Below, piece after piece: positions 1-11,930 of a DNA stretch of 64,000 nt. Origin of the DNA: Eleusine coracana subsp. coracana (Eukaryota > Streptophyta > Magnoliopsida > Poales > Poaceae); the NCBI GenBank assembly GCA_032690845.1, contig CM064427.1, positions 20,495,164-20,559,163 on the forward strand, in the 5' to 3' direction. Each line of letters starts with the position of its first letter. Within the stretch, counting starts at the first letter, position 1. The notes beneath the pieces are model-generated. The model had not been told where the DNA came from, did not search any database, and saw nothing but the letters and a program-made list of their open reading frames with translations. The position numbers and the translations under genes are program-made.

Positions 1-655
1 ACATTGTCAACCTCATCTACAATGTCATCGTCAATAACCCTTTCATTATCTACATCCATTCTGATTGATTCGGTTAAGTCTATCTCAAAACTCCCTACTA
101 GTCCGTCTTCTTGAATGAACTTTTCTTCATATGTGTTTGGGTCTATGCTGTAGTCTTCATTGTTTGGGATAGGAAGTTTACCATGTGGCGACACCTTGTA
201 CACAACATCCCAACCCCTAAGACGGTTGTCGGTTTGACACGGGTATGAAATATAATAAACTTGTGTGGCCCTTTGAGGCACAATATAGACATCATCTCCA
301 GGTAGGTTGGTTGATTGTCGAATTTTGACCAGCCCAAGATTAGGGGTCCATCTCACCGCCTGAGGATCAAACCAATGGCATTTCAATATGATAGGAGTAA
401 GAGGTTTGCAACCATGAAACGTGAGTTCGTATATTTCTTCAACTCTTCCGTAATACTCGATGCCATCTCGTCCTGGCATAAAAACTCTAGAATTTGTGGT
501 TCTTCGATTGAGCCGACTCTCCTCGTGTCTTCTAATGTGAAATCGGTAGCCATTAACATCATAACATGCAATGAGTTGACCCTGTAGGCACAACCACTCG
601 AAACCTGTCTCAACTCGGCACTCATGGATGGATCGGTTTGGCCCTGCAAGTACAA
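1..655 (-). pseudogene. CACTA transposase DUF4216 region, broken and cut by the window edge
   Basis: Minus-strand pieces at 655-383 and 337 to the left edge encode a DUF4216-like region. Pieces such as YYGRVEEIYELTFHG-like text are degraded, but VGWDVVYKVSPHGKLPIPN followed by an acidic tail is recognisable as the usual RGWDVVYKV..R block. Stops and a shift near 340-380 break it. It is the C-terminal module of the transposase and continues outside the window. Confidence is lower than for the Tnp2 piece because the first half is poorly preserved. Confidence 0.7.
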
Positions 656-921
656 GCACGATAGTTCAATATATTATTCGCATGAAGAATGTGCAAGATA
701 TTATTCGCAATAATAATATGCAATACCTTCACTTTAAACCAAGAAATGAATATGGGCATTCCGTTTCCTGCACCACGTCTAAGAAGGGTTTCATTTTCCT
801 GTGGGGTAGGTTCCCTTGAATGACGCCAAAATTTTTTATGAAACTCCCTGTAGCAACGATAAACAAGGGGGTTGGGTCATGTATATCATGATAGTTACTC
901 AAAAACAAGTATGTTGAGAAC

Positions 922-1566
922 TTACAGCATGTACGGCTCCACTTTGGAAAGGTTGGTCAACACATATAGCATGATATTGCACCACTCTTCATGTTTTAAG
1001 GTTTTCACGGTCGCTTCACTTGCTTTTCCAAGTTGCCCTTGGAAAATGCTGAGTTTTGATTCATTTTTGCCAACATTGTAATGAGGGGGTGGATTATGGA
1101 TGCTTGGAAGGTTGTGAGAATAGTATTTTGTCATGAAGTTTGACACCTCCTCCAGAATGCATGCCTTTGTAATAGAAACTTCAATTTTGCATTTATTTCT
1201 ATATTTAATTCGAAAAACCTTTTGATATATTTCAATTGAATAGCACCAACGACACTGCACAGGCTCCCCCATTTGTGCCTCGTACGGGAGGTGCAAAATC
1301 ATATGTTCCATCGGATTAAAGAAGTCGGCTGGAAAGATCTTCTCCAAATTATAGAGCAACACAGGAGCCATTTATTCCATGTCTGTAATCATGGTCTTAG
1401 ATAACTTCTTAGCACAAAGCTGGCAAAAGAAATAGCTCAACTCTGCCAGCACTAACCAGATATGATTAGGGATATAGCCTCGAACCATCGCCAGAAGAAG
1501 CCACTCAAGCCATATATGGTAGTCATGACTCTTGAGCCCATTGACATGCATAGTATCAAAGTTCAC
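922..1566 (-). pseudogene. CACTA transposase DUF4218 region, broken
   Basis: Two consecutive minus-strand pieces (1566-1372 and 1371-922) encode VNGLKSHDYHIWLEWLLLAM, then IFPADFFNPMEHMILHLPYEAQMGEPVQCRW. That is the canonical DUF4218 block (LKSHDCH, P..FF..M.HL..HL, GPV..RWMYPFER) found downstream of Tnp2 in plant CACTA transposases. A stop after MITDME separates the two. The spacing and order relative to the Tnp2 piece are normal, so the decay is by point change rather than rearrangement. Confidence 0.85.
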
Positions 1567-2998
1567 CCCCTCCTTAGATTTGATGCATACCCATTAGGGA
1601 GCATTAAATTTTGGAACCATTGTAGAACTTCCCTCCTTTGGGCCTTCGTCAACACATAGTCAGCCTTGGGCTTTCTCCATCTCAACCTGTCGGCACTAGG
1701 AGGCACCATGTTTAGGTGTGGTCTATCGCATATTATTGCTTGATCCAATCTTGCCTTAATGTTGTCCTTTGTCTTTGTCTTATCAATAATGTCCATGATC
1801 ATTGCCTAAAGTGCCTCAATGATTTTTTTTCAGTGTGCATTAGATACATGTTATGTGGAAGAAGAAGGTCAATAAAATAGGGGAGCCTCCACAATCCACA
1901 CTTCTGAGCCCAGGCATGTAGCTCATTATATCCCACTAAGCAACCTTCTTTTTCATTGAACTATAGCGCCTCTAACTGAGCAAGAATTTTGGCACCTGTC
2001 ATCATTTGCGGTGGAAGGTTAGTAACTACGACACCTTTTGTAAAGTTCTTGATATCTTATCTGAACGGATGGTCAAGACGAAGGAATTGTCAATGTTTGT
2101 CGAATGCAACATACTTGCCACTCTTCAGCAACCAAATGAACTTCAGATGTGCCTTGCATACTGGGCATGGAAACCTCACGTGAACGCACCATCTGCAGAA
2201 TACCCCATATGCCGGCATGTCATGAAGGGAGTAGTGGTACCAAATATACATTTTGAAGTTTGTCTTTAGAGCTTGGTCGTATGTCCATACCCCTTCCTCC
2301 CATGCACGGAGCAAATCATCAAACAACGGCTCCATGAACACACTCATATTATTTCCAAGGTGTTCAGGAATTATCAATGACAAGAATATGTTCTGTCGTT
2401 GGAAGACGATGCCAGTGGGGAGATTAAGGGGGATAACGAATACGAGCCAACAACTGTATGAGACTGCCCCCATTCCATAAGGATTGAACCCATCTATCGT
2501 GAGCGCAACACGTACATTACGAGCATCATCAGCTTTGTCCAGATGCCGCCCATCAAAATATTGCCATGCTTCAGCATCAGATGGATGTAACATCTTATCA
2601 GGGTTGTAACAAGTTCCATTTTTATGCCATGTCATCTGTTTCATGGAATCCTTAGTCATGTAAAGTCGTTGGATCCTAGGTAGGAATTGAAGGTACCTTA
2701 GGACTTTCTGAGGAACCGCAAGTTGCCTATTTTGACCATCACCAGCGTCTAATTCCATGAATCTAGAGGTGCCACACTTTGTACAGTACTTTTCTTCTGC
2801 ATGTTCTTTCCTAAATAGGATGCATCCATTCGGACACAGATGTATTTGCTCATTCGGCATCCTCAGTGCATGTAGTACTTTTTGCGACTCATACATGCTC
2901 TTGGGCAGAATGTGATCTTCTGGCAATAGGCTTGCAAAAACCATCAACATAATATCAAAGGCATCTCGACTTAAGCTAAACTGGAACTTTACAGCCAT
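1563..2998 (-). pseudogene. CACTA transposase, Tnp2-like (Transposase_21) domain, broken
   Basis: The longest open piece (2998 to 2090) is about 302 residues. It has the features of the Tnp2/Transposase_21 family: CPNGCILFRK, then YCTKCGTSRF, then RNVRVALTIDGFNPYGMG, YSCWLVFVIPLNLPTGI, LIIPEHLGNNMSVFMEPL and DMPAYGVFCRW followed by FPCPVCKA. These enzymes cut and rejoin CACTA element ends. A continuing piece at 1802-1563 carries KTKDNIKARLD and MLPNGYASNLRR, which is the normal follow-on region, but it is separated by stops around 1810-2090. The protein is dead. The family call is secure from the DGFNP and PxLP blocks. Confidence 0.9.
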
Positions 2999-3059
2999 TA
3001 GACATGCAATCTTATATAATTGACAAACCTTGGTATGTCCATGAAGAGGCTATAGTGCT

Positions 3060-3459
3060 ACATCCAACATGTGGTAATACGCCTTTGCGGTTTCCTCCGG
3101 CTCCTCCTCCCTACGTTCATCATTAAGTGTGCTTCATGATAGTCATGTAACATGTCTCCTACCCAGGCATCAGCATAATGCACATCGATGCGTTGTCTCA
3201 TGACCTCGGCTCTGATATGATCGGCTTCGCCATGGAAGGTTCACCGGGTATAGTCTGGCGTAAATCCGTGTTTGCAAAGATGTTTCTTCATGGTCTCCTT
3301 TGTTCGCTAATGCGTGTTGTTACAATGGTCGCAAGGACACCAAGTTTTTTGTGCTCCTTTAGGTTTACGAAATGCCTGTTCTACAAAAGCTTCAGTCTTC
3401 TCAAGCCATTCATTGGTCTTCTCATGAAAGCCCGTGTACATCCACCCACTGTCACCCAT
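3060..3459 (-). pseudogene. CACTA transposase N-terminal associated domain, broken
   Basis: From an ATG at 3459 the minus strand encodes a segment starting MGDSGWMYTGFHEKTNEWLE, followed by a WCPCDHCNNTH zinc-binding-like motif and KKHLCKHGFTPDYTR. This matches the transposase-associated domain (Transpos_assoc) at the N terminus of plant CACTA proteins. An in-frame stop follows NNTH near 3307, and another follows the YTR motif where a tryptophan is usual. The domain therefore cannot be translated intact. It lies directly upstream of the Tnp2-like domain on the same strand. The call rests on the CxxC/HC pattern and the WMY start. Confidence 0.8.
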
Positions 3460-4020
3460 GCTCTAACATATCGGCAAGTAATATCAAAATCAACTGCATC
3501 TACACGATGTTTATATTCTCTAGTAGGTGAAGATAGGTCTTAATCCCACCCGAGGATCAGTAGATGTGGTTTGTTTCCATGTCTACTCCTATCTGATATA
3601 GAATTTCAGCAGCACCTCCCCGCTATTCTCCAAATACACGTCTTAATAAGGACAATGTGTATCCGGAGAACAATAGTGAGATGATGTCGAAACTCTGTAT
3701 CAGATTGGAGTAAATCATAGAAACAAACCACATCCACGCATCCTCGGGCTGTCCAAAAAATATGGATAATTCGAAATAAATACAATTATATATATGCAAA
3801 AAATTACATATTTCCAACCGTATCTCTTTCGAACGAGAGACGTCTAAGGTTGGGTGTGACCTATAAACATGAATAAAGTATCGATAATGATGAAGTACCA
3901 CTAACTAGGTTACTACTGACTTGGTACATTGTCGAGCAATTAGGATAAAAAAGCATAAACATCTAAATTGTTGGTTCATCGCTAAATTGTCGAGCAATTA
4001 GCAATGGCATATTGAGTACG

Positions 4021-4102
4021 AATGGTTGATACCCTATTTCTTGCAGTAGTTCATTTTAAGGAATGGCTGATACCCTGTTTCTTGCAGTAGTTCATTTTAA
4101 GG
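4021..4102. repeat. Two-copy 41-bp direct tandem repeat
   Basis: 4021-4061 and 4062-4102 are the same 41 bp with two mismatches (GGTTGATACCCTA versus GGCTGATACCCTG, then TTTCTTGCAGTAGTTCATTT). It lies upstream of the CACTA transposase start, in non-coding DNA. No function is evident. Confidence 0.9.
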
Positions 4103-4384
4103 TATCATTAATTATTTAAGATCCCGTAGTCCGTTGATCGTTATAATGATTTAAAATTCCATGACCCTAATAGGCACAATGCTACTACGTCCCTAGATAT
4201 GCATGCTAAAGAAAGAAGACAGATTCTATGTTTTGCAACAAACTATGTATATATGCCATGTTATTTACAAAAACAAATATGCCTTGTTATGCATTTAACA
4301 ATGTTTTCCCATGCAAACTCGATCAAGCAATTGCATCTTTAAATTTTTTGCTGTAATTAGCACAAACCCAAAATTCATACCGCC

Positions 4385-4860
4385 GGCGACACTGCGATGT
4401 GTGGAGGAGGGAGGACGACGGGGTCGGTGTCAGGGGCCAGGGCGCTGGTGCTGGGGGGTGGGGCATCGGAGCCCGGCGGCATAGGCGTCGCAAGCTGGCG
4501 GTCGAGGCGCCGATGGCGGTGGCCGAGGGCGTGGCATCGGGGAGCTCGGCATGCAGCGGCGGCGACGACTCTAGCGGGACGTGGCGTTGGAGGGCCTCGA
4601 GCGGCTAGGCGGGGGCGGTGGCGCTCCGATGGGTGGCGACGTCGGGGACCGCGAGCGGCGGCCGGGACGGGGTGACGGGGGGCCTCGGGCAGGCGGCGGC
4701 AACGGAACCGGCGGCAGCAGCGGTGGGGGCCGTGGGCAAGCGGGGGCAGCTGAGCATGATGTATTTGCGCGGCGTGGGTCGGGGCCGGACCACGCTAAAG
4801 TCAACATATAGAATGTTTGCCGAGTGCACCAGGTCCGGGCACTCGACAAAGTTTTTAAAT
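4385..4860. other. GC-rich block ending in CACTA-type subterminal motifs
   Basis: The block is strongly GGC/GCG-rich and produces long open frames on both strands, with low-complexity G, R and A products. These are composition artefacts, not genes. At 4811-4860 two words, TTTGCCGAGTGC and GCACTCGACAAAG, face each other. They are the same word class as in the CACTA element at 54474-55686. This may be the 5' subterminal part of the CACTA element at the left edge, or a fragment of another one. Confidence 0.45.
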
Positions 4861-5505
4861 TATCATTTGTACTTAATATTTAGTAATGTTTTTATTAAAC
4901 TTTTAAGAAAGTATAATAATATATGTAGGTAAATTGCTTGTTAATTAAACTTTTAAGAAAGTATAATTATATATTATTAAACTATTTTATGTATTTACTT
5001 TTACAAAATATTAAACATATTTACATAAATTTGGTAATACTTTTATTATCTGTCTAGAAACAAGTTACCCAAGAACAAAACAATACTTTCCCGTATTTTA
5101 ATTTTTAGTCCCATTATTTTTTAACGGAGGCAGTAGTAGTATGCAAACAAGGAAGATAAGGTCTAACATTTACCATATATAAAACACCGTAAATATAAAT
5201 TAATAATGTAAAAACTGATATGGTAAGAGCATTATTGCCATCATTTGAGAAGCATACCACTAATAATTAATAACTTGTGCGGTATCAAACATACCAGAAT
5301 CAGTATGTAAGATACCAAAATTCATGTAAAAAAAATGACACTCTTGAATCTCTATTACTGCAAAAAGACAGCAACCTCAAGCTATTTATCAAAAAGGAAG
5401 CCATGAACATTTCTACTTCGTGGCTTAGAAAAACCTGCTGAACAAAATCTGCTGGCATCCCTGATCCAGTTATTTATAACTATATATAAGGGCCACCAGC
5501 ACCTT

Positions 5506-5810
5506 TCACTCCTTTGATGGGTCAAGAACGTAGCCAGCAAAGACGACGGCCATAGAGTGCTGCTCAACAATGACGAAGAGAAATGGATGGTCCGCGACGA
5601 AGTCCACGGGCTGTGTCGGAGTCCCTGAACAGCCACACCCGATGAAGGTGCTGCAGTAGGTCACTACAGCGGCTCTGGTCCCTTCCTTATTGACCTCGAT
5701 GACCGCCTTGTGGAAAACGTCCTGCACCACAGGCAGCATCACGTAGCCTTTGTCCTCCGCCATTTCCAACAGGTCGGCCCTCCCTGGGTCGAATGCAGCG
5801 CCGACACCTA
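5506..5810 (-). pseudogene. Serpin 3' exon fragment, cut by an LTR insertion
   Basis: The minus strand from 5810 to the stop at 5506 encodes about 100 residues of a plant serpin C terminus. It has GVGAAFDPGRADLLEM, VVQDVFHKAVIEVNKEGTRA (the hinge before the reactive centre loop), VDFVADHPFLFVI and the terminal VVFAGYVLDPSKE. Serpins are suicide inhibitors of proteases; plant ones act mostly on cysteine or serine proteases in the cytosol or on release. The loop region reads TYCSTFIGCGCSG. Everything N-terminal of the Gly in GVGAAF is absent, because an LTR begins exactly at 5811. It is about 80% similar by eye to the serpin at 45.9 kb. The fragment is a truncated pseudogene. Confidence 0.9.
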
Positions 5811-8800
5811 TGACATCCCCACCCTACAAATGAGGGGGTAGCCGAAGGATAGAACATCAGGTGACATCTTAACGAAGCAAGAGTCTAAAAGTATACACAT
5901 ATGAGTATAAAAGATTATTGTGCAACGTTAAAACTGAATTATTATAACTTGGTTCAGATTTGGGTATGTAAATAAATTTAAAATTTGGTAACATAATCGT
6001 GGAAGCAATATATCTCACGTGAGAATCCTAGCATGAAGCACATCAAGCCCGTAGACGTGCCTCATTATTAAGAAGAACACCTGCACAAAACAACATAGAG
6101 CAAAACCCTGAGCAACAAATACTCAGCAAAGACATACCCGTCAAAATGGCACGCTAAGGTCGACACCTAGTATACAGGGAGGGCTGACCTAAGATTGTTA
6201 GAATAATTGCAAAAAAAACACTAATAATTGATCCTATTTTTTTTTAGATTTTAGCCAGATTAATAGGGTTCTTGCATAAAATAAGTGTTGTCCGGCTATA
6301 CTATAGTAAATATGGTTGCAATACAATTAATAGCAATACAACAAGTATAATCATCATCATCATTTCATTTTTTCCTTTGATGTGGCAGTGATCACAAGTG
6401 GTACTCAATCACCGTGAGGGATGACGAGTCGAATCGATTTATATCCTGCAGGAGAAACCCAAATACATGGCGCACACACACTCCCAGAGTCACGTACGAT
6501 AATATTTCATGAGATCACCATTGGGTCATGCCAGGTTTCACGTGCTCTCGGGTACAAGTCCTCCACGCGATACCCGGTATCCGTGGACAGACCATGCACC
6601 ATTCCACCACTCATACCACCCAAAGGCCACCATGCACTTATGATCGTTCCCAAAGAGAGATGAGGGACTGTCCAACTACTATGATAATCAAGCTATATCG
6701 TTTTACTAGTGCACATATCACTAGCATGCACTTGGTACTGTTCAAAACTTGATCAACGGGGTCACACTCGAATTTGGTTTTTGATTGACACAAACGGGGC
6801 TATGGCACACAAGGGCCAACCTTGCTACCTCAACCAACACATGCACTTCCCCGTTCGGTCTCCAATTACTTCATCGTCATGTGAGAGTTTAACTAGTAAC
6901 AAATTCCCAAACCATCCTATATCGAGTAGTCTCTGTATCACTTGATTTCACTACTGATGACTCAATATTAAGCATAGCAAAATCTAATTAATGGCTCTAC
7001 AAGTAGACTCATACCCATAGGATTTTATTTTTCCTACATGCAACTAGGTATCAATCATTTTCCTACACGTAATACACAATACATGACACGTATACAGGTG
7101 ATACAAAATAAAAACTTTAAACATAGGAGTGCACTGGTGCTTGCCTTATTTCAGATCAATGTTAGCACTCTCAGGGAGATTAATCTCAGCTCCGGGCTCC
7201 TCCGGAACTATCTCCGCCTCCAAACTTCCATCGTGTTGTCCTATTGGATGAAATGCAATGCTAGTAAGGATAGAGAGGACATGGGTGATTTCTTACATTG
7301 CTTTCTTTTAACATTGTGAAATGCGAATGGTGTTTCATGGATGAGGCTACGATGAACTCATTTAGATCATCTAGGTGAGCATAACCAAGATGGTCAGAGC
7401 CAACATCCCCTAAATAAAATTTTAAAATGCAGAGAATAAGGTATCTAATTGCTTGCATGTTAACACTTGTGTTCAAGTTACTATTAATTACAAACTTGCC
7501 ATTACTAGAGATAAAGTAAAGATTTAATTATGAGGCATGGTTCTGGAATATAAATACCAGGGAAAAAAATATGTTTGGTGGGGGACATTATTCAAGATTT
7601 TTGTGCCAAGGCTCATAGCAAGAATATGCACCAATAATTCATATTAATTAAAATGGTTAGAGTGCTAAAGTATTCATTATAGATAAAATACTTGAAATTT
7701 TAAATATGTCATTTTGATGATATGATTTGAAATGATGTAATAAATATTCATGCAAATGGAATAATTACATCATATACTGAAAATTAATTATTATTTCATT
7801 TTGATTGTTAACCATTTAATACATGAATAAATAAAAAAATCCTTTTAGGGTGATTTATCAATTTATTGAAATACTAGACTAGCAGAGGAGTCCAAAAAGT
7901 ATTTTTGTGTATTTTTATTTCTAGTAAATATAACCTGGATGAATTTTAAAGTAGCAACTATTTATTTGGCTCCATATTTAAATAAAAAGGGATTTTTCTG
8001 GAAAGTGGGCCACTTTGCCTCGGCCTAGCTGGCCAGGTGGGGCGCTGGTGCCTCCCCTGGGTCAGCTCTGGCCTAGTTGGGATTAGAGGCTCGCAACCAC
8101 AATGGCCCAGCTGGGCTGCTGGCTTAGCCAACAGGCCATGGCGCGCGAGCGCGCGCGGCTCTGGTGGCGCGGCGGCGGCAGAATGGCGGAGGCCCGCCGG
8201 GCTTGCACCGGGAAGAGGCAGACGGAAAGGTGTCAGGCCGGGGCACGGCGTGTGAAGGGAGGTGGGGAGGCTCACCAGAGAAGTTGCGCGACAAGGGAAG
8301 GTGGCACGCAGCGTACCGAGGCGGCAGGCGGCGACGACTAGCGGCGTTTCAGTGACGATAGTGTGGAAACTGGAGCCAACTCGAGTCAAAGGGAGGCGCC
8401 ATGGTGAGAGGATCTTGCCGGAGAAGTGAATCGAGGAAAATCTCACTATGGAGGGAGGATGGGGCGGCGGGGCGGCAGTCAGAGCTCAGGAAGAACCGGC
8501 TCGATTCGCCACGGTCAGAGCGTGGAATGCGTCGAGCTCGTGCAGGCCGAGGGTGAAGACCTAGGCAGAGCTCTATGCGCGGCCGGATGATGGCAGAGGG
8601 CAGCGGAGCGGCGGCATGATGGGGGCAGCTCCCAGGTGGCAATGGTGGCTCGGCCAGGGGGGAAAGAGCAAGAATGAAAGGGAGAAAGAGAAAGGGAGTG
8701 AGCCAGGGGGGTGTATGCCTTGGGGTTGGGGGCGAGTGGTGAGTCTAGGGGATGGGCCGGGTGGGCTCTGGCCTAGTCCCAGATTTAGCCTAGAAGTCTT

Positions 8801-9907
8801 TTCTAGCACTGTAGCAGTTGATACAATGCTGTTTTTCATATTTTTTTCTTTGCATTTTGTGCTTTTCTAGTCCACCCTCCCGACCCAATCTGGCTTTCGG
8901 CCCACCCTCAGCTCCTGGGCTGGCCTCGCCACTAGTGGGGGCGTCAATCCGACCAGGGGGTCGTTTCACCGTACATTGGCGGCCATGCGGCGACGAGCGG
9001 CTGGGTAGGGTGGGTGGTACGGGAGTGTGTTTTTTTGGTGTTGATGCTAGGTGGGTCCCACCTGATTAAAACTCCCCAGGAAAACATGATTGTTAAGTAA
9101 CTTTGGCATTGTTTCTTGGGCATTAAACCATATCTAGATCCAATTAGTTTTCTACCACTCGATAGATAATTCTTTGTAGCATCCATTTTTCTGACATGCA
9201 CAAACATAGGAGGAAGGGTTTGTGATATATTTAATTTTGAAAATGGCTTGCTGACAATGAAACTTAGGAGGTTTCAGGAGACTTGATTTTGCTTAACTTT
9301 TAGGCTGTTTACAAATTTATTTTGGGGCCTCCAATGACGTCCAAATAAGAATGGGGTTTTGTAAACATGAAGAAGAATGTTTGGAGTAACTAAAAGTTGA
9401 TGATGTCCTTTTGGAAATAAAAGTATCAAGGAGTTATTAAATTTCAAAGTTTCCTAATTGCTAAGGCTGATATCCGCCCAGAAAAGTGATAATTGGCAAA
9501 TATTCCAAATGTAGTAGTTCTTGTTCTTATTAAATCAAGCCAAAATTATATGTTGCTCCTAAAGATTGGATCTAAATTATGGGTATGATCTGGTTTAGTG
9601 AATCTTTACAAAATTTGAAACTTGAATTTTTAAAGTAACACTATTTTCTGAGCATAGTTTGATTTATTTGGACTATTTTCCCAAGGGATAAAATGACCCA
9701 AAATTCTCTAAAATTCTTATTTGAGCCATAGATCATGATTATAAAATTTATTTGGCTCACTTATATTAAAAAATTTGAACTTCTGGTTCAAGGCTTATAT
9801 GAGTCAAATTCAAATAAATTCAAATTTAAGTTTTTAGTTTGTTATTTTCTTTTCGATTTATCTCCCTTAACTTTCTAGAATGCCAAAGTGACACCTAGGG
9901 TGTCACA
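5811..9907 (-). repeat. 3' LTR of a Tekay/Del-like Ty3/gypsy element (4.1 kb)
   Basis: On the minus strand the LTR starts TGTGACACCC at 9907, directly after a polypurine tract (AAGGGGGGAGGGC, 9920-9908), and ends GGGGATGTCA at 5811. The same ...GGGGATGTCA end occurs at 12619, where it is followed by a primer-binding site. That fixes this copy as the 3' LTR and the other as the 5' LTR. Length is 4097 bp, long but in the range of Tekay/Del chromoviruses. The LTR contains a GC-rich block (about 8000-8780) with spurious open frames and a short conserved coding-like piece (7240-7150, minus). The left end sits inside a serpin exon. Confidence 0.75.
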
Positions 9908-9944
9908 GCCCTCCCCCCTTATAGAAATCTCGTCCCGAGATTAA

Positions 9945-10228
9945 CGAAGGTGAAAAAGTTCGGGTTTGGTCTACAGACTTTGGCTAATGGCTTCGTAGAG
10001 ACTCCTTGACTCCCATGTAGCCTCATTGCCAGTATAGCTACTCTAGTGAACCATGAATAACTTGATTATCTTCTTGAGAGTAACTTGTTTGCTTTTGTCA
10101 AGCACTTTTATCGGGTGTTCAGCACCGGTCAAGTCGGGTTCTAGTTGCTTGGTATCTTCCAAGGTGATGTCCACTTGTGCTTTTGTTCTTGGGTTGTGAC
10201 ACGTGGGATGTATTCTATACACTAGCAA
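9945..10228 (-). pseudogene. Integrase C terminus / chromodomain remnant
   Basis: The minus strand encodes a piece ending ...HPIKVLDKSKQVTLKKI, then after a stop SSYTGNEATWESRSLYEAI. This matches the end of Ty3/gypsy pol, where P..ILD...K..R...I..VKV.W precedes the EATWE core of an integrase-linked chromodomain. Frame is kept across the stop. It lies just 5' of the polypurine tract, its normal place. The rest of pol is missing. Confidence 0.65.
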
Positions 10229-10779
10229 ATTCGACTGGCAACTAGAGCATGGAATCTATTGGTACACATCTTGCAGTGATTGGGTAGGGCCAACGTATCA
10301 TGGTGCTGTAATTTGCAAGGCAGTGGAAGAATTTGAGCCGGGTCAAAATAAGTGATGAAGGGCCAGAGATCTAGATAGCAACAAATTGATGACTTAAGGT
10401 GACACGGATAGAGGTGTGGAAAAACTCCAAAGATTGCTCGTGGTCGATAAATTAGCAAAAGAGGGTCATGACTTGGGGCTCTACTCTACAAGGCTAACAA
10501 GAAAAAAGGGAACCAACCTTGAAAACAATTATTCTAGCATACAAGAGTCAACAATTTAAGGAGGTTTGAATTAAATGGGCAATCAAATGAAAATAGGCCA
10601 ACAAGGTCTGGGGTCTCCTGGTTGCTCCACGATGACAATAATAGGTTTTTGAAGCAACCAACAAAAATTAAATTCAATAATATGGTTATTCAAATTTTAC
10701 ATTCTTGCTCATTATTGAAGGTTATTCATGCATATTGGTCTTATATACATATTTAAATCCTCCCTAGTGATTTCTCAAA

Positions 10780-11120
10780 TGTCATTGTGCAACTCACATG
10801 CATGGCACGCTTGTGTGATGCTATGCACATTGATGATAATGCATATGCAATGATGCATTTGCATAATAACATGTTGCATATGAATGAGGTTTGATGGTGC
10901 ATATCTCATGATGTATATATGCATATGAAATGGTGCACATGATATGGTGCATATATTTGTACATGCATATGTAAATGATTGCAATATGGTGCACATGATA
11001 TGATGACATACATGATGCTTCGTGCATATTCATGATGCACATGAAGAGTGGTGCATTGCAATTATGTGATATTGCAATGCAACAATTTAATGATATATGT
11101 TATGGAGTTTTATAAATGCA
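10780..11120. repeat. ATG/CAT-rich imperfect simple-sequence region
   Basis: Variants of GATGCATATGA, GGTGCACATGATATG and GATGCACATG recur many times over about 340 bp. Both strands give His/Met/Ile/Cys-rich open frames that are artefacts of the repeat. It lies in the shrunken interior of the Tekay-like element. Confidence 0.8.
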
Positions 11121-11419
11121 CATGATTCATGCATTCAAAATTTTATTTGCTTGAGCAAGAATATGACATGGCATGGGTGAAATATCATTAGAATAGCTTG
11201 GCTAACAGAGGGGAACCTACAGGAATTGACAACAAAAGGAAGACATCTAGAAATTGAGAGTAACTTTCGGGACTGTCCTAGAGAGAAATGGTCTGTTCTT
11301 ATTAGAGAAAAACTGGACGTGTAACGGATTATCGAAATAGCGGTATCAAATGTGTCTCAACGACGAACAGCAGTCAGAAAAACCAAAGTTGACAGAATTG
11401 GGTGCAGAATAAATACTTT

Positions 11420-11930
11420 ACTTCACACCAATCTTGTAGGGGATTTGCATAGCTTTCCATTTCATATTTATACGGCTTCATCCGATGAGTAGAACTTGAG
11501 ATATGACTGCTTAAAGTTGACTCCTAACCTGCTGAATTTCTGCTCCGGATAATACTCTGTTTTTCTTGGCAGTCAACTCAGAAACGCAAAAACTGTTCTT
11601 TCTGGGTACAGAATTAGTATTTTGGCTTGATACAAAATTATAGAGCATTTCCATAGCTTTCCAACTCCTACTCATACAGCTTCATAGGGTCAGTGTCTTA
11701 AGAGTTATGAATTCTTAAAGTTCCGGTCGACTCCTGAAATCCTGTTCTGGATAGAAATATATGTTTGCCTTAAGATGGGTCCTAAATCCTAGATTCTGGG
11801 CTTCAAATAAAAAGTATCAGAACACAGAAGTTATAGATATTTTCATAAGCTTTTCAGAAAGTACTATAACAGAAAATTGGGTTCAGTAGTTTAAGAGTTA
11901 TTCATTTTTTAAGTTGACTGAAATTTCTGA
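11420..11930. repeat. Degenerate three-unit repeat of about 200 bp
   Basis: Three diverged units share the order CATAGCTTTCC (or CATAAGCTTTTC), a tract like TACGGCTTCAT or TACAGCTTCAT, then AGAGTTATGAATTCTTAAAGTT-like text and GACTCCT. They lie near 11450-11525, 11645-11725 and 11845-11930. This looks like an internal tandem array in untranslated element DNA, aligned only by eye. Confidence 0.55.

Larger units (their letters stand above)
1..3459 (-). mobile_element. Decayed CACTA (En/Spm) transposon body, transposase side
   Basis: Reading the minus strand from 3459 down to the left edge gives, in order, the four domains usual for plant CACTA transposases: an N-terminal transposase-associated domain, a Tnp2-type transposase domain, DUF4218 and DUF4216. 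All are separated by stops and frameshifts. The element continues beyond position 1, so its 3' terminal repeat is not visible. No CACTA terminus could be fixed on the 5' side. Subterminal-type words (TTTGCCGAGTG) near 4811-4860 may belong to its 5' end, but this is inference. Confidence 0.85.
3460..5505. other. Intergenic stretch between CACTA transposase and serpin relic
   Basis: No coding region can be supported here. Contents seen are a two-copy 41-bp tandem repeat (4021-4102), a very GC-rich block (about 4385-4760) ending in CACTA-type subterminal words (4811-4860), then AT-rich sequence to 5380. At 5391-5470 there is sequence alignable by eye with the 3' flank of the serpin at 45.9 kb (GAACAT-TCTACT and GAACAAAAT-CTGGCA), so the serpin duplication includes some downstream DNA. 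Confidence 0.6.

Noticed and set aside
4397..4932. Several overlapping GC-rich open frames on both strands
   Set aside because: Gly/Arg/Ala low-complexity products, open in opposite frames at once, with no conserved domain; composition effect.
5085..5145. Stowaway-type MITE end (GTCCCATTATTTTTTAACGG then AGGCAGTA)
   Set aside because: Only one end-like sequence is present; no inverted partner or TA duplication could be found nearby.
8037..8642. GC-rich open frames inside the Tekay-like LTR
   Set aside because: They lie in LTR sequence, and the inverted copy at 59340-59650 does not keep the same frames.
10775..11042. His/Met/Cys-rich open frames on the minus strand
   Set aside because: Artefact of the ATGCAT-type simple repeat.
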